Assembly: GCA_949283575.1 (NCBI GenBank)
Contig: CASDSU010000005.1
Location: 1 to 64,000 of the forward strand
DNA: 64,000 bases
Source of the DNA: an uncultured Eubacteriales bacterium
GTDB taxonomy: Bacteria > Bacillota > Clostridia > TANB77 > UBA1234
Direction of reading: 5' to 3'
Part shown: positions 36,082 to 44,458 of the stretch, in pieces
How the letters are laid out: every line of letters begins with the position of its first letter
How positions within the stretch are numbered: position 1 is the stretch's first letter
Made by a program: the position numbers and the translations under genes
The notes under the pieces: generated by a model
Database searches by the model: none
Told to the model about the DNA's origin: nothing
Seen by the model: the letters and a program-made list of their open reading frames with translations, nothing else

Positions 36082-38715
36082 ATGAAGGATTTATTAGAAG
36101 AGAAAATAGAATCTTTGGATAAAGCAAATGAATATGAATGCTGGTATTTAGTAAAGCAAACTGTAGATTTTACTAGTCTTTGCTATAAAGTTAAGGCTTT
36201 AAGCAACTATCAACGAGGCAGCAAAGCAACGAATTTGGAAAATTTCATCAATAATTACATATCTTCAATTAAAAAGGCAAAACCACATTTAACTATTGAA
36301 GAAAATTATAGACAGTTAAGAATTGCAGCTTATTTTGGCTTAATAAAAATGACTGATGCTAAATATGAAAATGCCTTGATTACAAATGTATTTTATGAAA
36401 TTGAGACTCTTTGCAATGGAGAATTTGAGAAAACTAATCTTTATCAAGAAATAATAGATAGACAAATAGAAAAAATATATGTTTCTTCTAATATAGATGA
36501 AGGAAAACAAAATGTAAGAAAAGAATTTACTATATTTCCTGCCATTTTTCTTTATAAATTATTGTTAGAAATTGGAAATAGCACTGGGAAATATTCAATC
36601 ACTTTAAATGAATATCGTTATCTAGTTACAACAACAAAAAAATACGAAGATTTTATAGATACATTAATTTTAATTAAATTATTGCGCAATAATCCTAATG
36701 CAAACATAAAATTAGCAACTTTTAGAACTAAATTTGATAATAGAATAAATCAAGCTTTAGCGTTATTGAGCACTTTAAAATTTGATAAGGATAACGTAAG
36801 CATAAATCCAATAAAATTAGATGAAGTGAAGGCGAAAGTCTATAATTATGAATGCCATAAAAATGAAATAGAGCAAACTAATTATATTAATTTCTTGTGT
36901 TCTAATAGTGGTTTTTTAACTTATAATTCCAAGCAAAACATGGAATATTTATCTCCTGAATGGCTAAAATCAAAAGAACATTTATATATTACATTCAATA
37001 AGGAAGCTGAAACTTTTGTTACATTATTTAATCAAAAATACGGTATAGAGGCTTTAAAAAGGATTGACAAAAAACAACTTGCCGAATATCTATTTTTAGG
37101 CAAAAGAGAAGATAATTTGTGTCATGAACTCGAATATAATGAAACTTCAAAAAAATTATTTGGATCAATAAGTGGTGGCTATTCATATACATACCCTTGT
37201 TTTTATAAACAAGCAACTTTGTCATGGGTCACAGGCAGTTCGAGAAAAAACAAAACCATATCTCAAGAAGAAGCTAACGAGATTGCTGAAGATACTTTAA
37301 ATAAGTTGATTGATGGCTATAACATAATCCTTTCATATAAAGATAGGCTTTTAAATAAAGAAACATATTTAGAATTATATATTTCATTAGTCGAAAAAAT
37401 AGGAAGTTTAGCTGATAAACAATGGGTAATTAAATACTATACTATTTTATTTTCTAATTTATTTTCGCCTTTTTATAGTGATGAGTGGCAAAAGAATGCG
37501 CTTAAAGCATTAGAATGCGAACCAGATGATAATAATTATGTTCAAAATGGAATTATAACTCTTGTTGCTTTAGAAGCTAATATTACACCAATTGTATTAT
37601 CTAGAATAATATACGATATTATCGATGGTAAATATAAAACAGAAAAGCCAACAACAGAAGACATGGGTTCAGAAGAAAAGAACTTAAATAGCAAATCCAG
37701 AATTAAAGGCGGAGAAAATGTAATTGTTTATGGTGTTCCGGGTGCAGGTAAGAGCCATTTAGTTAAGGATGAATATTTAAATGGAGACGAAAATGAAGAA
37801 TATTATGAGAGATTAGTTTTTCACCCTGATTATACTTACTCTGACTTTGTTGGTCAGATTATGCCAATTGTAGACGCAGAAAAAAGAGTAACTTATGAGT
37901 TTACGCCCGGTCCATTTACTAGAATTTTAAAAAAGGCATATCGTGATCCTGAACATAAATATTCTTTGGTTATTGAAGAAATAAATCGTGGTAATGCTGC
38001 GGCTATTTTTGGTGATATCTTCCAATTATTAGATCGCAAATTGGATGGCGAAAGTGAATACAGAATCACAAATAAAGATATTGCCAAAGTTGTTTATGGC
38101 GAAAAATATATTGATAAAAAAATATATATTCCATCAAATATGAGCATTATTTGCACAATGAATACATCAGATCAAAATGTTTTCACTTTAGATACAGCTT
38201 TCCAAAGAAGATGGATTATGAGATTAGTTTCTAATTCATTTGATGGTGATACAAGCGGAATAGGTAAAGTAGAAATTTTAGATGCTGGTTTAACATGGGA
38301 ACAATTCTGTAAAACAATTAATAGCGAAATATTAGATAAATCACAATCATTATCATCATCGGAAGATAAACGTTTAGGCACACATTTTGTAAGAGCAGAA
38401 GATTTGAAATATGATCCTAATGAAAATTCTAACGATCCAACTATTAAAATTAAAGCTCAACATCAAAATAGATTATTTGCAGAAAAAGTTATCAAGTACT
38501 TGTGGGATGATGTCTATAAATATGATAGAACGTCTCTATTTGATTCGGACTACAAGAGTTTAGAACAAGTAATTAATGATTTTATAAAATCTACGCACAT
38601 TGAGAGATTCAAAATATTCAAGCAAGATATTCGCGAATACTTAAAGCAATTAGCTGATGAAAATTCAAAAAATAAGCAACCAAACAATGATTCAAACACT
38701 GAAAGCAATGGTTAA
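36082..38715 (+). CDS. McrB-like AAA+ NTPase (R1 subunit, LlaJI/BsuMI type)
   Basis: An 877-residue restriction subunit. The N-terminal 500 residues are helical and probably hold the DNA-recognition part. The C-terminal AAA+ domain has Walker A GVPGAGKSH (about 551-559), Walker B IEEINRG (about 631-637) and the McrB signature MNTSDQN (about 693-699), where GTP-specific McrB proteins have MNTAD. In McrBC-type enzymes this hexameric motor translocates DNA and activates the nuclease encoded next. ATG 36082 follows GGGAGGTG; the frame opens 9 nt earlier with GTG. Intact. Confidence 0.9.
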   Translation: MKDLLEEKIESLDKANEYECWYLVKQTVDFTSLCYKVKALSNYQRGSKATNLENFINNYISSIKKAKPHLTIEENYRQLRIAAYFGLIKMTDAKYENALITNVFYEIETLCNGEFEKTNLYQEIIDRQIEKIYVSSNIDEGKQNVRKEFTIFPAIFLYKLLLEIGNSTGKYSITLNEYRYLVTTTKKYEDFIDTLILIKLLRNNPNANIKLATFRTKFDNRINQALALLSTLKFDKDNVSINPIKLDEVKAKVYNYECHKNEIEQTNYINFLCSNSGFLTYNSKQNMEYLSPEWLKSKEHLYITFNKEAETFVTLFNQKYGIEALKRIDKKQLAEYLFLGKREDNLCHELEYNETSKKLFGSISGGYSYTYPCFYKQATLSWVTGSSRKNKTISQEEANEIAEDTLNKLIDGYNIILSYKDRLLNKETYLELYISLVEKIGSLADKQWVIKYYTILFSNLFSPFYSDEWQKNALKALECEPDDNNYVQNGIITLVALEANITPIVLSRIIYDIIDGKYKTEKPTTEDMGSEEKNLNSKSRIKGGENVIVYGVPGAGKSHLVKDEYLNGDENEEYYERLVFHPDYTYSDFVGQIMPIVDAEKRVTYEFTPGPFTRILKKAYRDPEHKYSLVIEEINRGNAAAIFGDIFQLLDRKLDGESEYRITNKDIAKVVYGEKYIDKKIYIPSNMSIICTMNTSDQNVFTLDTAFQRRWIMRLVSNSFDGDTSGIGKVEILDAGLTWEQFCKTINSEILDKSQSLSSSEDKRLGTHFVRAEDLKYDPNENSNDPTIKIKAQHQNRLFAEKVIKYLWDDVYKYDRTSLFDSDYKSLEQVINDFIKSTHIERFKIFKQDIREYLKQLADENSKNKQPNNDSNTESNG

Positions 38716-38728
38716 CTGAAGGTCAAAC

Positions 38729-39988
38729 ATGAATGAAGAAAAGAGCTTAATTGATTATTGTCATGTTGATAAAAATGATGATGGAGATAGATTTGTTGGA
38801 CTAAAATCGATTGATGATAATGGTCATCAAATAGTAATGGTCTACTTTCCTTGCGGATATAATTTGCCTTCTGATGAAGTTGCGATTAGGAATGATATTA
38901 TAAATTTATTTAGAATTTTAGCGGATTTTAGTAAGGGTGAAGATATATTACTTAAGGTAAAATCAAATGTAGCCAACGTGTCTGTAAACTTTCCAATAAA
39001 AGCATATTTGGATATTATCCAGTATTATTTGGAATACAAAACTTTTTATGCCGAAACCGAAACTACTTTTAAAACAGATACAAGAGGAAAAGCCAACTGG
39101 GCAAAAACTATAAAAGATCAGGTTCCATCAATACAAAATGGAAATTTGTTTTATATTAAAAAAACAGTTAGAGATACACAACCAATGAAGAATCAGCTAA
39201 TCACTGAGATACACAGATATTGTACTCATGAAAGCTTTTCTAAACTTGGGTGGTTATTTGGAACTTCAATGATACCAAGAAACACTGACATTGTTCCTAA
39301 AAATACTGATGATAAGTCTTTTATTCCAAGATTTATATCAATTATAAACGATCAACTTAAAAAGACTTTTGAAGATAGAATAAAGAAGTTGCTAAATGCA
39401 ATGCTAAGTGTTTTGAATTATAAAAACACCGAAGATAATTCGAATAGGTATTATTTTGGAACGGATCGTTTTGAATATGTTTGGCAAGGAATGATTGATA
39501 GACTATTTGGTATTCGAGAAAATAAACAAGATTACTTCCCTAGAACTAAATGGATTCCTAGATATCTTAAAGATCAAAATAAAAATAAACATCCGCTAGA
39601 ACCTGATAGCATTATGATTTATAAAGATGAATTCTATGTTCTCGACGCAAAATACTATCGCTATGGACTAAGTGGAGATGTTGATCATCTTCCAAATTCT
39701 TCTGACATCAATAAGCAAATAACCTATGGTGAATATGTTTATTTGCATAAAAATAAAGACCCTTATAACGCTTTTATAATGCCATTTAATAGAAAGGACA
39801 ATCCTTTCAACATTAGTGAAGACATGTGTAATGTCGCCGAAGCATCAGCTAATTGGAAAACTGAAGGTCATAAATTTGAGAAAATACAGGGGATTTTAGT
39901 GGATACAAGATTTTTGATGTATCAATATGCATCCAATAATAATGATAAATATAAAGAAAAATTATCAATTGCTATAGAAAGTAATTAA
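38729..39988 (+). CDS. LlaJI/McrC-like restriction nuclease subunit
   Basis: A 419-residue protein with a C-terminal PD-(D/E)XK site: Asp293 in EPDSIMIY and Asp306-Ala-Lys308 in YVLDAKYYRYG. The remaining part resembles the LlaJI family R2 subunits that partner McrB-like NTPases. It follows the NTPase by 13 nt and closes the operon before a terminator. Together with the two C5 methylases it defines a LlaJI/BsuMI-like restriction system. The cleavage site is unknown. Confidence 0.85.
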   Translation: MNEEKSLIDYCHVDKNDDGDRFVGLKSIDDNGHQIVMVYFPCGYNLPSDEVAIRNDIINLFRILADFSKGEDILLKVKSNVANVSVNFPIKAYLDIIQYYLEYKTFYAETETTFKTDTRGKANWAKTIKDQVPSIQNGNLFYIKKTVRDTQPMKNQLITEIHRYCTHESFSKLGWLFGTSMIPRNTDIVPKNTDDKSFIPRFISIINDQLKKTFEDRIKKLLNAMLSVLNYKNTEDNSNRYYFGTDRFEYVWQGMIDRLFGIRENKQDYFPRTKWIPRYLKDQNKNKHPLEPDSIMIYKDEFYVLDAKYYRYGLSGDVDHLPNSSDINKQITYGEYVYLHKNKDPYNAFIMPFNRKDNPFNISEDMCNVAEASANWKTEGHKFEKIQGILVDTRFLMYQYASNNNDKYKEKLSIAIESN

Positions 39989-39992
39989 GAGT

Positions 39993-40022
39993 AGGAGTTA
40001 GTGATTAGCTAGCTCCTTTTTC
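39993..40022 (+). terminator. Terminator of the second defence operon
   Basis: Nine-base-pair stem AGGAGTTAG/CTAGCTCCT with one G-T pair, followed by TTTTTCTTT. It overlaps the last codons of the convergent gene. Confidence 0.65.
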
Positions 40023-41095
40023 TTTGCTCTGAATCTAGCTTGAGTTGCATTATTTGCGCATTCATGTGAACAATATTTTTTATTTGAAGCAGTCGTTCTC
40101 ATTAAAAATGGTTTGCCACAATATTCACATTCTTTATAGATTTCTTGTTTAGGATTTAAGTAAAAAACAGATAAATAAAGAGCAGAAAGTAATGAATCGA
40201 TATTCCAATCTGGTCCGTTTTTTTCAATACTGAAAATTGGTCTTATATTTTGAATATAAAAATCCATTTGTTCCTTTAAAAAAGCTTTAGCACTTTTAAT
40301 TAAAGCATCCTTCATAGGTTTCTCAATTTGATAGGTTTTATCTTTAAAGCAATTTATGTACTTATTAACAATAAATGAAACATATAAGAACCATAAGCTA
40401 TCGGTATTTTTATTATTCAAATATGAGTAAATGCTAGACATGAAGCGACTATTTGTTGCTAATTTTTCATATTCTGAAGTATTTGAAATAATGTCTTGTA
40501 GTAAAGCAACATCTATCACATTATGTTTGTTATAAATAGGATCATATAATTCAGTTATTTGATAAGGAATCAAACTAGTTTCAACAAAAGAGCTAAATTC
40601 GCTTTGAAATTCATTGTTTTCAAGCAAAAATTCAATATCTTTTTCTATTTTATCGTAGTTGCGATTTTTACTTTGATAAATGTTTAGCATTAAATCTAAA
40701 GTGATTGAAAGTCTTTTGCAAATTAAATCTAACTCTTCAATTTCAATAGAATAAGATTCTTCAAGATTAATAAATCCATTTTTCTCAAAAAATTCTAAGT
40801 ATTTATTTGCTCTTTTTTCAAGAGCGCCAATTTTATAGATTTTCAAAAACTCACCAAGTATATTACTTTCATCTACAGAACCATTATCATTATTTATTCT
40901 TACTAAACCATTACTTGATTTATAAGCAAATTTAATAGGTAAAATTTCACTTTCTCTTTGTATCGTAATGCGAGACTTAGAGATTTTTTTGTTGCTTAAA
41001 CTTGTCTCTAAAAAACACCTAACCTTAGGATTCAGGAAAGTGAAAAGACTATTTATATAAAAATTATTTGATTTTTTTGACTTTTTTGTGTTCAT
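39998..41095 (-). CDS. Unknown protein with C-terminal CGNR-like zinc motif
   Basis: A 365-residue, mostly helical protein whose last 45 residues form a Cys4-type zinc motif (CEYCGKPF, then YCSHEC) followed by a basic tail (ARFRAKKK), resembling CGNR-type DNA-binding fingers. I chose the ATG at 41095 behind GGAGGTG; the frame extends further upstream without a ribosome site. It is convergent with the restriction operon and adjoins the prophage edge. It could be a regulator or part of the defence island. Its promoter region holds imperfect inverted copies of TACTTTTTCAT. Confidence 0.6.
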   Translation of the reverse strand: MNTKKSKKSNNFYINSLFTFLNPKVRCFLETSLSNKKISKSRITIQRESEILPIKFAYKSSNGLVRINNDNGSVDESNILGEFLKIYKIGALEKRANKYLEFFEKNGFINLEESYSIEIEELDLICKRLSITLDLMLNIYQSKNRNYDKIEKDIEFLLENNEFQSEFSSFVETSLIPYQITELYDPIYNKHNVIDVALLQDIISNTSEYEKLATNSRFMSSIYSYLNNKNTDSLWFLYVSFIVNKYINCFKDKTYQIEKPMKDALIKSAKAFLKEQMDFYIQNIRPIFSIEKNGPDWNIDSLLSALYLSVFYLNPKQEIYKECEYCGKPFLMRTTASNKKYCSHECANNATQARFRAKKKELANH

Positions 41096-41267
41096 TTTGC
41101 ACCTCCAAATTTTGAATACTACTTTTTCATGGCCGATGACTTTGTAGCAAAAGTAATATGAAAAGTAATACATACTATTTTTCCATAAATATAATAACAT
41201 AAAAAAACAATTATTTATATTATGTAAATAAAAAATAATTGGTTTTATGCCTATATTCTATTACTAA

Positions 41268-41450
41268 TTTTTATTTTGTACAATTCAATCAGCCAGTTGC
41301 AAATGGCATAAATTACCGTTGATTCTAGATAGTCATCCAGCGGTAGAAGGGTTGCGAGAAAGAAAACCTGATGACGTAGTTACTCCCTTGCTTAGGAATA
41401 ATTACGAAGAAGTTAAACAACCATGGCGGAAGCCAAAAAAATACTTATGA
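41268..41450 (+). pseudogene. Upstream part of the sigma-like phage gene, broken at an A7 tract
   Basis: A frame without start codon, coding phage-like sequence (SHPAVEGLRERKPDDVVTPL, then YEEVKQPWRKPKK), ends in TGA at 41448. If the A7 run at 41434-41440 had six As, it would join the downstream frame as PKNTYEDYLQDEKRFEW and continue into the sigma-like protein. Its own 5' end is lost at the border with the defence island. Confidence 0.5.
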
Positions 41451-41505
41451 AGATTACCTTCAAGACGAGAAACGCTTTGAATGGCGAATCGAATGGCAAG
41501 AACGC

Positions 41506-41898
41506 ATGGAGCATAGGTGCATTATCTATAACTCTAAAGGTCTTGCTACTAGATGTAGACGTGATTGTACGAAGTGTCCATCCTATTGGAACAAGAAACC
41601 TCAAATAGTTTCTATTGACCGAATGAAAGATGAATACGACTACGAATTTCCTTCTAACATCGAAACTCCTGAAGAATACGCTGAACGATTGGAAAAAGAA
41701 GAGCGAGTTCGTGATGCTATTAACTCATTACCTAGCGAAGATCTAAAGGCTGTAGTTTACATGATTATGTATGGCTACTCCTATAGTGAAATTGCTAAGA
41801 AATTAGGCATCTCGAAGACTGCTGTTTCTAAACGATGGGAAAAGGCTAAACCGATTTTAAGAGAATTACTTAAGGATTACGAAAGTCAATATAGGTAA
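41506..41898 (+). CDS. Phage sigma-70-region-4-like regulator
   Basis: A 130-residue protein with a Cys cluster near the N-terminus (ATRCRRDCTKCPSYW) and a C-terminal helix-turn-helix (SYSEIAKKLGISKTAVSKRW, residues 90-109) typical of phage sigma-like regulators. ATG 41506 has no good ribosome site; the frame is open upstream to about 41377 and codes natural-looking sequence from about 41440. So it is probably the 3' part of a longer gene split by a one-base slip. Confidence 0.7.
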   Translation: MEHRCIIYNSKGLATRCRRDCTKCPSYWNKKPQIVSIDRMKDEYDYEFPSNIETPEEYAERLEKEERVRDAINSLPSEDLKAVVYMIMYGYSYSEIAKKLGISKTAVSKRWEKAKPILRELLKDYESQYR

Positions 41899-41967
41899 TA
41901 AAAATTCTCTAAGAGCGGTGAACGACTAATTCTCATCTGCTCCATAGCTAATGAGAGGAGGCGTCAC

Positions 41968-42012
41968 ATGGATATCCCAACACGTGGTGTGGCACTGAAT
42001 CTCAACCATTAA
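41968..42012 (+). CDS. 14-codon leader-type ORF
   Basis: ATG at 41968 follows GAGGAGG at ideal distance and encodes MDIPTRGVALNLNH before TAA. The preceding 40 nt can pair (TCTCAT/ATGAGA). It lies 16 nt before the next gene's start, which has its own AGGAGG. Size and position suit a leader peptide or translational coupling device; function unknown. Confidence 0.4.
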   Translation: MDIPTRGVALNLNH

Positions 42013-42028
42013 TTAGGAGGAAAACGCG

Positions 42029-42217
42029 ATGGTTAAAGAAGAAAGAATTTTAAACGCTATCTTTGGAAACGAACAACAACCTAATGCACTTAAGTTCTCT
42101 CTTAATCTTGATGAAGTAACTGTAGATGTTGCAATCAAGAAGAACAAGAGAAACGAAGATAAAGTTTGTGGTTGTTCTAAAGAGTGCAAATGTGGAGGGA
42201 AATGTTATGGAAAATAA
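42029..42217 (+). CDS. Small phage protein with Cys-rich tail
   Basis: A 62-residue protein with a strong AGGAGG site. The C-terminus VCGCSKECKCGGKCYGK holds five Cys and could bind a metal. No family is recognised. It opens the prophage early operon and overlaps the next gene by 11 nt. Confidence 0.6.
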   Translation: MVKEERILNAIFGNEQQPNALKFSLNLDEVTVDVAIKKNKRNEDKVCGCSKECKCGGKCYGK

Positions 42218-42395
42218 AAGAAAGCCAAAACAAACCAGAGTTCTTAATTGGGACGATGAAATAGAAGATTTGTCTCAAGAAGAATGCGAAGCTCGATACG
42301 GCAAAGCCTCTTATCCTAACGAAGAGTCTGATTGGAACGCTTGGAAAGAAGAGGAATTAATCCGTGAAGCAAACGAAGAACAAAGAGGTGAATAA
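42207..42395 (+). CDS. Small acidic phage protein
   Basis: A 62-residue, Glu-rich protein (SQEECEARYGKASYPNEESD). I chose ATG 42207 behind GGAGGG; the frame is open further upstream but there it runs through the previous gene. It is not recognised. Stop and next start are 2 nt apart. Confidence 0.55.
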   Translation: MENKRKPKQTRVLNWDDEIEDLSQEECEARYGKASYPNEESDWNAWKEEELIREANEEQRGE

Positions 42396-42397
42396 TT

Positions 42398-42670
42398 ATG
42401 AATCAACAGATTAGTGAGCTTCTAATTGAAGCAAAAAAGATTATTGATGATGCCTTAAATCTTCTTAACGTCAATAAGCAAAAAGAAGAAGAAAAAGTCA
42501 TAACTTTAGATAAAATCCGTGCAGAACTAACATCTTTTGCTAGAAAAGGTTTCACTAAAGACATTAGAGACATCATTACAGGTTTTGGGGCTAATAAGTT
42601 ATCTGAACTTAAGCCTGAACATTATGAAGAAGTTTTAAGTCGTGTGAGGGACATCGTCAATGGAAGATAA
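42398..42670 (+). CDS. Small helical phage protein
   Basis: A 90-residue, mostly helical protein: coiled N-terminal half with EEEKVI, then FARKGFTKDIRDIITGFGA and LKPEHYEEVLSRVRDI. Proteins of this pattern recur before DUF2800/DUF2815 genes in Firmicute phages. Function unknown; a role near single-stranded DNA metabolism is suggested only by position. It overlaps the DUF2800 gene by 11 nt. Confidence 0.6.
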   Translation: MNQQISELLIEAKKIIDDALNLLNVNKQKEEEKVITLDKIRAELTSFARKGFTKDIRDIITGFGANKLSELKPEHYEEVLSRVRDIVNGR

Positions 42671-43802
42671 AAAAAATCATTGTTTTTTAAATAGTTCAAG
42701 TAGTATGAGGTGGATCAATTGCCCACCAAGTGCACGACTTACCGAAGATATGGAAGATGTGACTTCAGTCTATGCTGAAGAAGGATCTAATGCCCACGCC
42801 CTTGCTGAATATAAGCTCAATAGGGCTTTAGGAAACAACATGGAATATCCAGAACTTACTATCTTCAATAAAGAAATGGATGAATATACCGACTCTTATG
42901 TTTCATTTGTTTTAGAGCAAATTGAAGCTTTGAAAGAAGAAGATGGTGGTAGCGCTCCATACGTCATGGTTGAACATCAAGTTTTATACGATAAGTGGGT
43001 AAATTTTGGATTTGGAACGATTGATTTTATCGGATGTACAAATAAGACACTCCACATAATTGACTTTAAATATGGGCTAGGGGTTAAGGTTGACGCTACC
43101 GAAAATAGCCAGCTCAAGATCTATGCTTTAGGCGCAATCCAAGAACTCGATTGTCTATATGATTTTGAGAAGATAATTCTAACTATTTATCAACCTAGAA
43201 TTGGTAATGTCTCAACTTGGGAAACAACTAAGACCGATTTACTTAAATGGGGTGAAGAAGTATTAAAGCCAGCAGCTGAACTAGCAGACAAAGGTGAAGG
43301 AATATTTAGAAGTGGTCCTTGGTGTAAGTTTTGTAAGGCTAGAGCAATCTGCAAAGAAAGAAGCAAGGTGGCTCTTGATATCTTGAATGAAGAATTCAGG
43401 AATCCTAACTTACTTAGTGATAATGAAATTGAAGAAGTCTTACTCAAAGCCGATGAAATATCTTCATATCTAAACGACATTAAAGACTTTGCAGTCGCTA
43501 AAGCTCTTGATGGTAAGAAGTGGATTAACTTCAAACTTGTTGAGGGTAGAAGCACTAGAAAGTTTACTGATGAAGGAAGTGTCATAAATGTTTTAAAAGA
43601 CAACAACATCAATCCATATGACACTAAACTTCGTTCTATTACTGATATTGAAAAAGAGCTAGGTAAAGCCAAATTTAAATCTCTTCTAGAACAATATGTG
43701 AATAAGCCACAAGGCAAACCAACACTTGTTTTGAGAAGTGATAAAAGAGAAGAACTTAGCCTAGTTAATACTGATTTTGATGTATTCAAGGAGGAAAAAT
43801 AA
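42660..43802 (+). CDS. DUF2800 phage nuclease (Cas4/RecB-like)
   Basis: A 380-residue protein of the phage DUF2800 family. It has an N-terminal RWINCPPSARL motif, a PD-(D/E)XK core (FGTIDFIGCTNKTLHIIDFK, residues about 119-138) and a Cys cluster (CKFCKARAICKER) as in Cas4/AddB-like iron-sulfur nucleases. It likely processes DNA ends in phage recombination or replication. Next in line is DUF2815, its usual partner. Confidence 0.85.
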   Translation: MEDKKNHCFLNSSSSMRWINCPPSARLTEDMEDVTSVYAEEGSNAHALAEYKLNRALGNNMEYPELTIFNKEMDEYTDSYVSFVLEQIEALKEEDGGSAPYVMVEHQVLYDKWVNFGFGTIDFIGCTNKTLHIIDFKYGLGVKVDATENSQLKIYALGAIQELDCLYDFEKIILTIYQPRIGNVSTWETTKTDLLKWGEEVLKPAAELADKGEGIFRSGPWCKFCKARAICKERSKVALDILNEEFRNPNLLSDNEIEEVLLKADEISSYLNDIKDFAVAKALDGKKWINFKLVEGRSTRKFTDEGSVINVLKDNNINPYDTKLRSITDIEKELGKAKFKSLLEQYVNKPQGKPTLVLRSDKREELSLVNTDFDVFKEEK

Positions 43803-43805
43803 TTT

Positions 43806-44384
43806 ATGAATAATCAATCAACAAAAGTTGTAACTGGACCTAATACGAGATGGTCATTCGTTCATGTTTTTAAGCCTTATGATCCAAACGGAAATGAGGC
43901 TAATGCTAAATATAGTTTGTGTTTAATCATTCCAAAAGATGATGAACAAACCATTAATGCTATTAAAGAAGCTATCAAACTTGCTTATAAAGAAGGTGAA
44001 TCAAGACTCAAAGGAAATAATGGAAAACTCCCTACTCTTGAATCTTTAAGAATTCCTCTTCATGATGGCGACCTTGAAAAGCAAGGTGAAGAAATCTATC
44101 AAAATGCTTTTTATATCAATGCTAAAACAAATAAGAAACCTGGCATTGTTGATAAATATCTAAGAGAAATCACTAATGAAGAAGAGGTCTATAGTGGGTG
44201 CTATGGTAGAGCATCAATTACATTTTATGCCTATAACTCCAATGGAAACAAAGGCATCGCATGTTCTTTAAATAACCTTCAAAAAATTAAAGATGGCGAA
44301 AGACTATCTGGTAGAGCAAGTGCTAGATCAGACTTTAAAGGCTTTGAAACTGATGTCTTTGATGATGAAGATATACTCTTCTAA
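43806..44384 (+). CDS. DUF2815 single-strand DNA-binding-like phage protein
   Basis: A 192-residue protein of the DUF2815 family (VVTGPNTRWSFVHVFKPYDP at the start, KYSLCLIIPK, and an acidic tail DVFDDEDILF like that of ssDNA-binding proteins). It probably coats single-stranded DNA during phage replication. It sits 3 nt behind the DUF2800 gene with AGGAGG as ribosome site. Confidence 0.82.
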   Translation: MNNQSTKVVTGPNTRWSFVHVFKPYDPNGNEANAKYSLCLIIPKDDEQTINAIKEAIKLAYKEGESRLKGNNGKLPTLESLRIPLHDGDLEKQGEEIYQNAFYINAKTNKKPGIVDKYLREITNEEEVYSGCYGRASITFYAYNSNGNKGIACSLNNLQKIKDGERLSGRASARSDFKGFETDVFDDEDILF

Positions 44385-44397
44385 TTCATCAAATTAT

Positions 44398-44430
44398 AAG
44401 GGCGGTAGGAGGCTGAATCTTATCGCCCTT
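44398..44430 (+). other. Strong hairpin before the polymerase gene
   Basis: A 10-bp stem AAGGGCGGTA/TATCGCCCTT with one G-T pair and a 13-nt loop containing GGAGG. The T tract after it is poor, so it is either a weak terminator or a mRNA processing/stability element between the replication genes. Confidence 0.45.
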
Positions 44431-44458
44431 ATTTCCTTATGAAAGGAGTACATAACAA

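Noticed and set aside
36082-39988. Pure McrBC, methylation-dependent restriction
   Set aside because: Two C5 methylases are in the same operon and the nuclease matches LlaJI-type subunits, so a modification-protected system fits better. A methyl-dependent mode cannot be fully excluded.
43190-43789. 199-codon reverse frame in the DUF2800 gene
   Set aside because: Ser/Leu-rich shadow of the coding strand without start signals.
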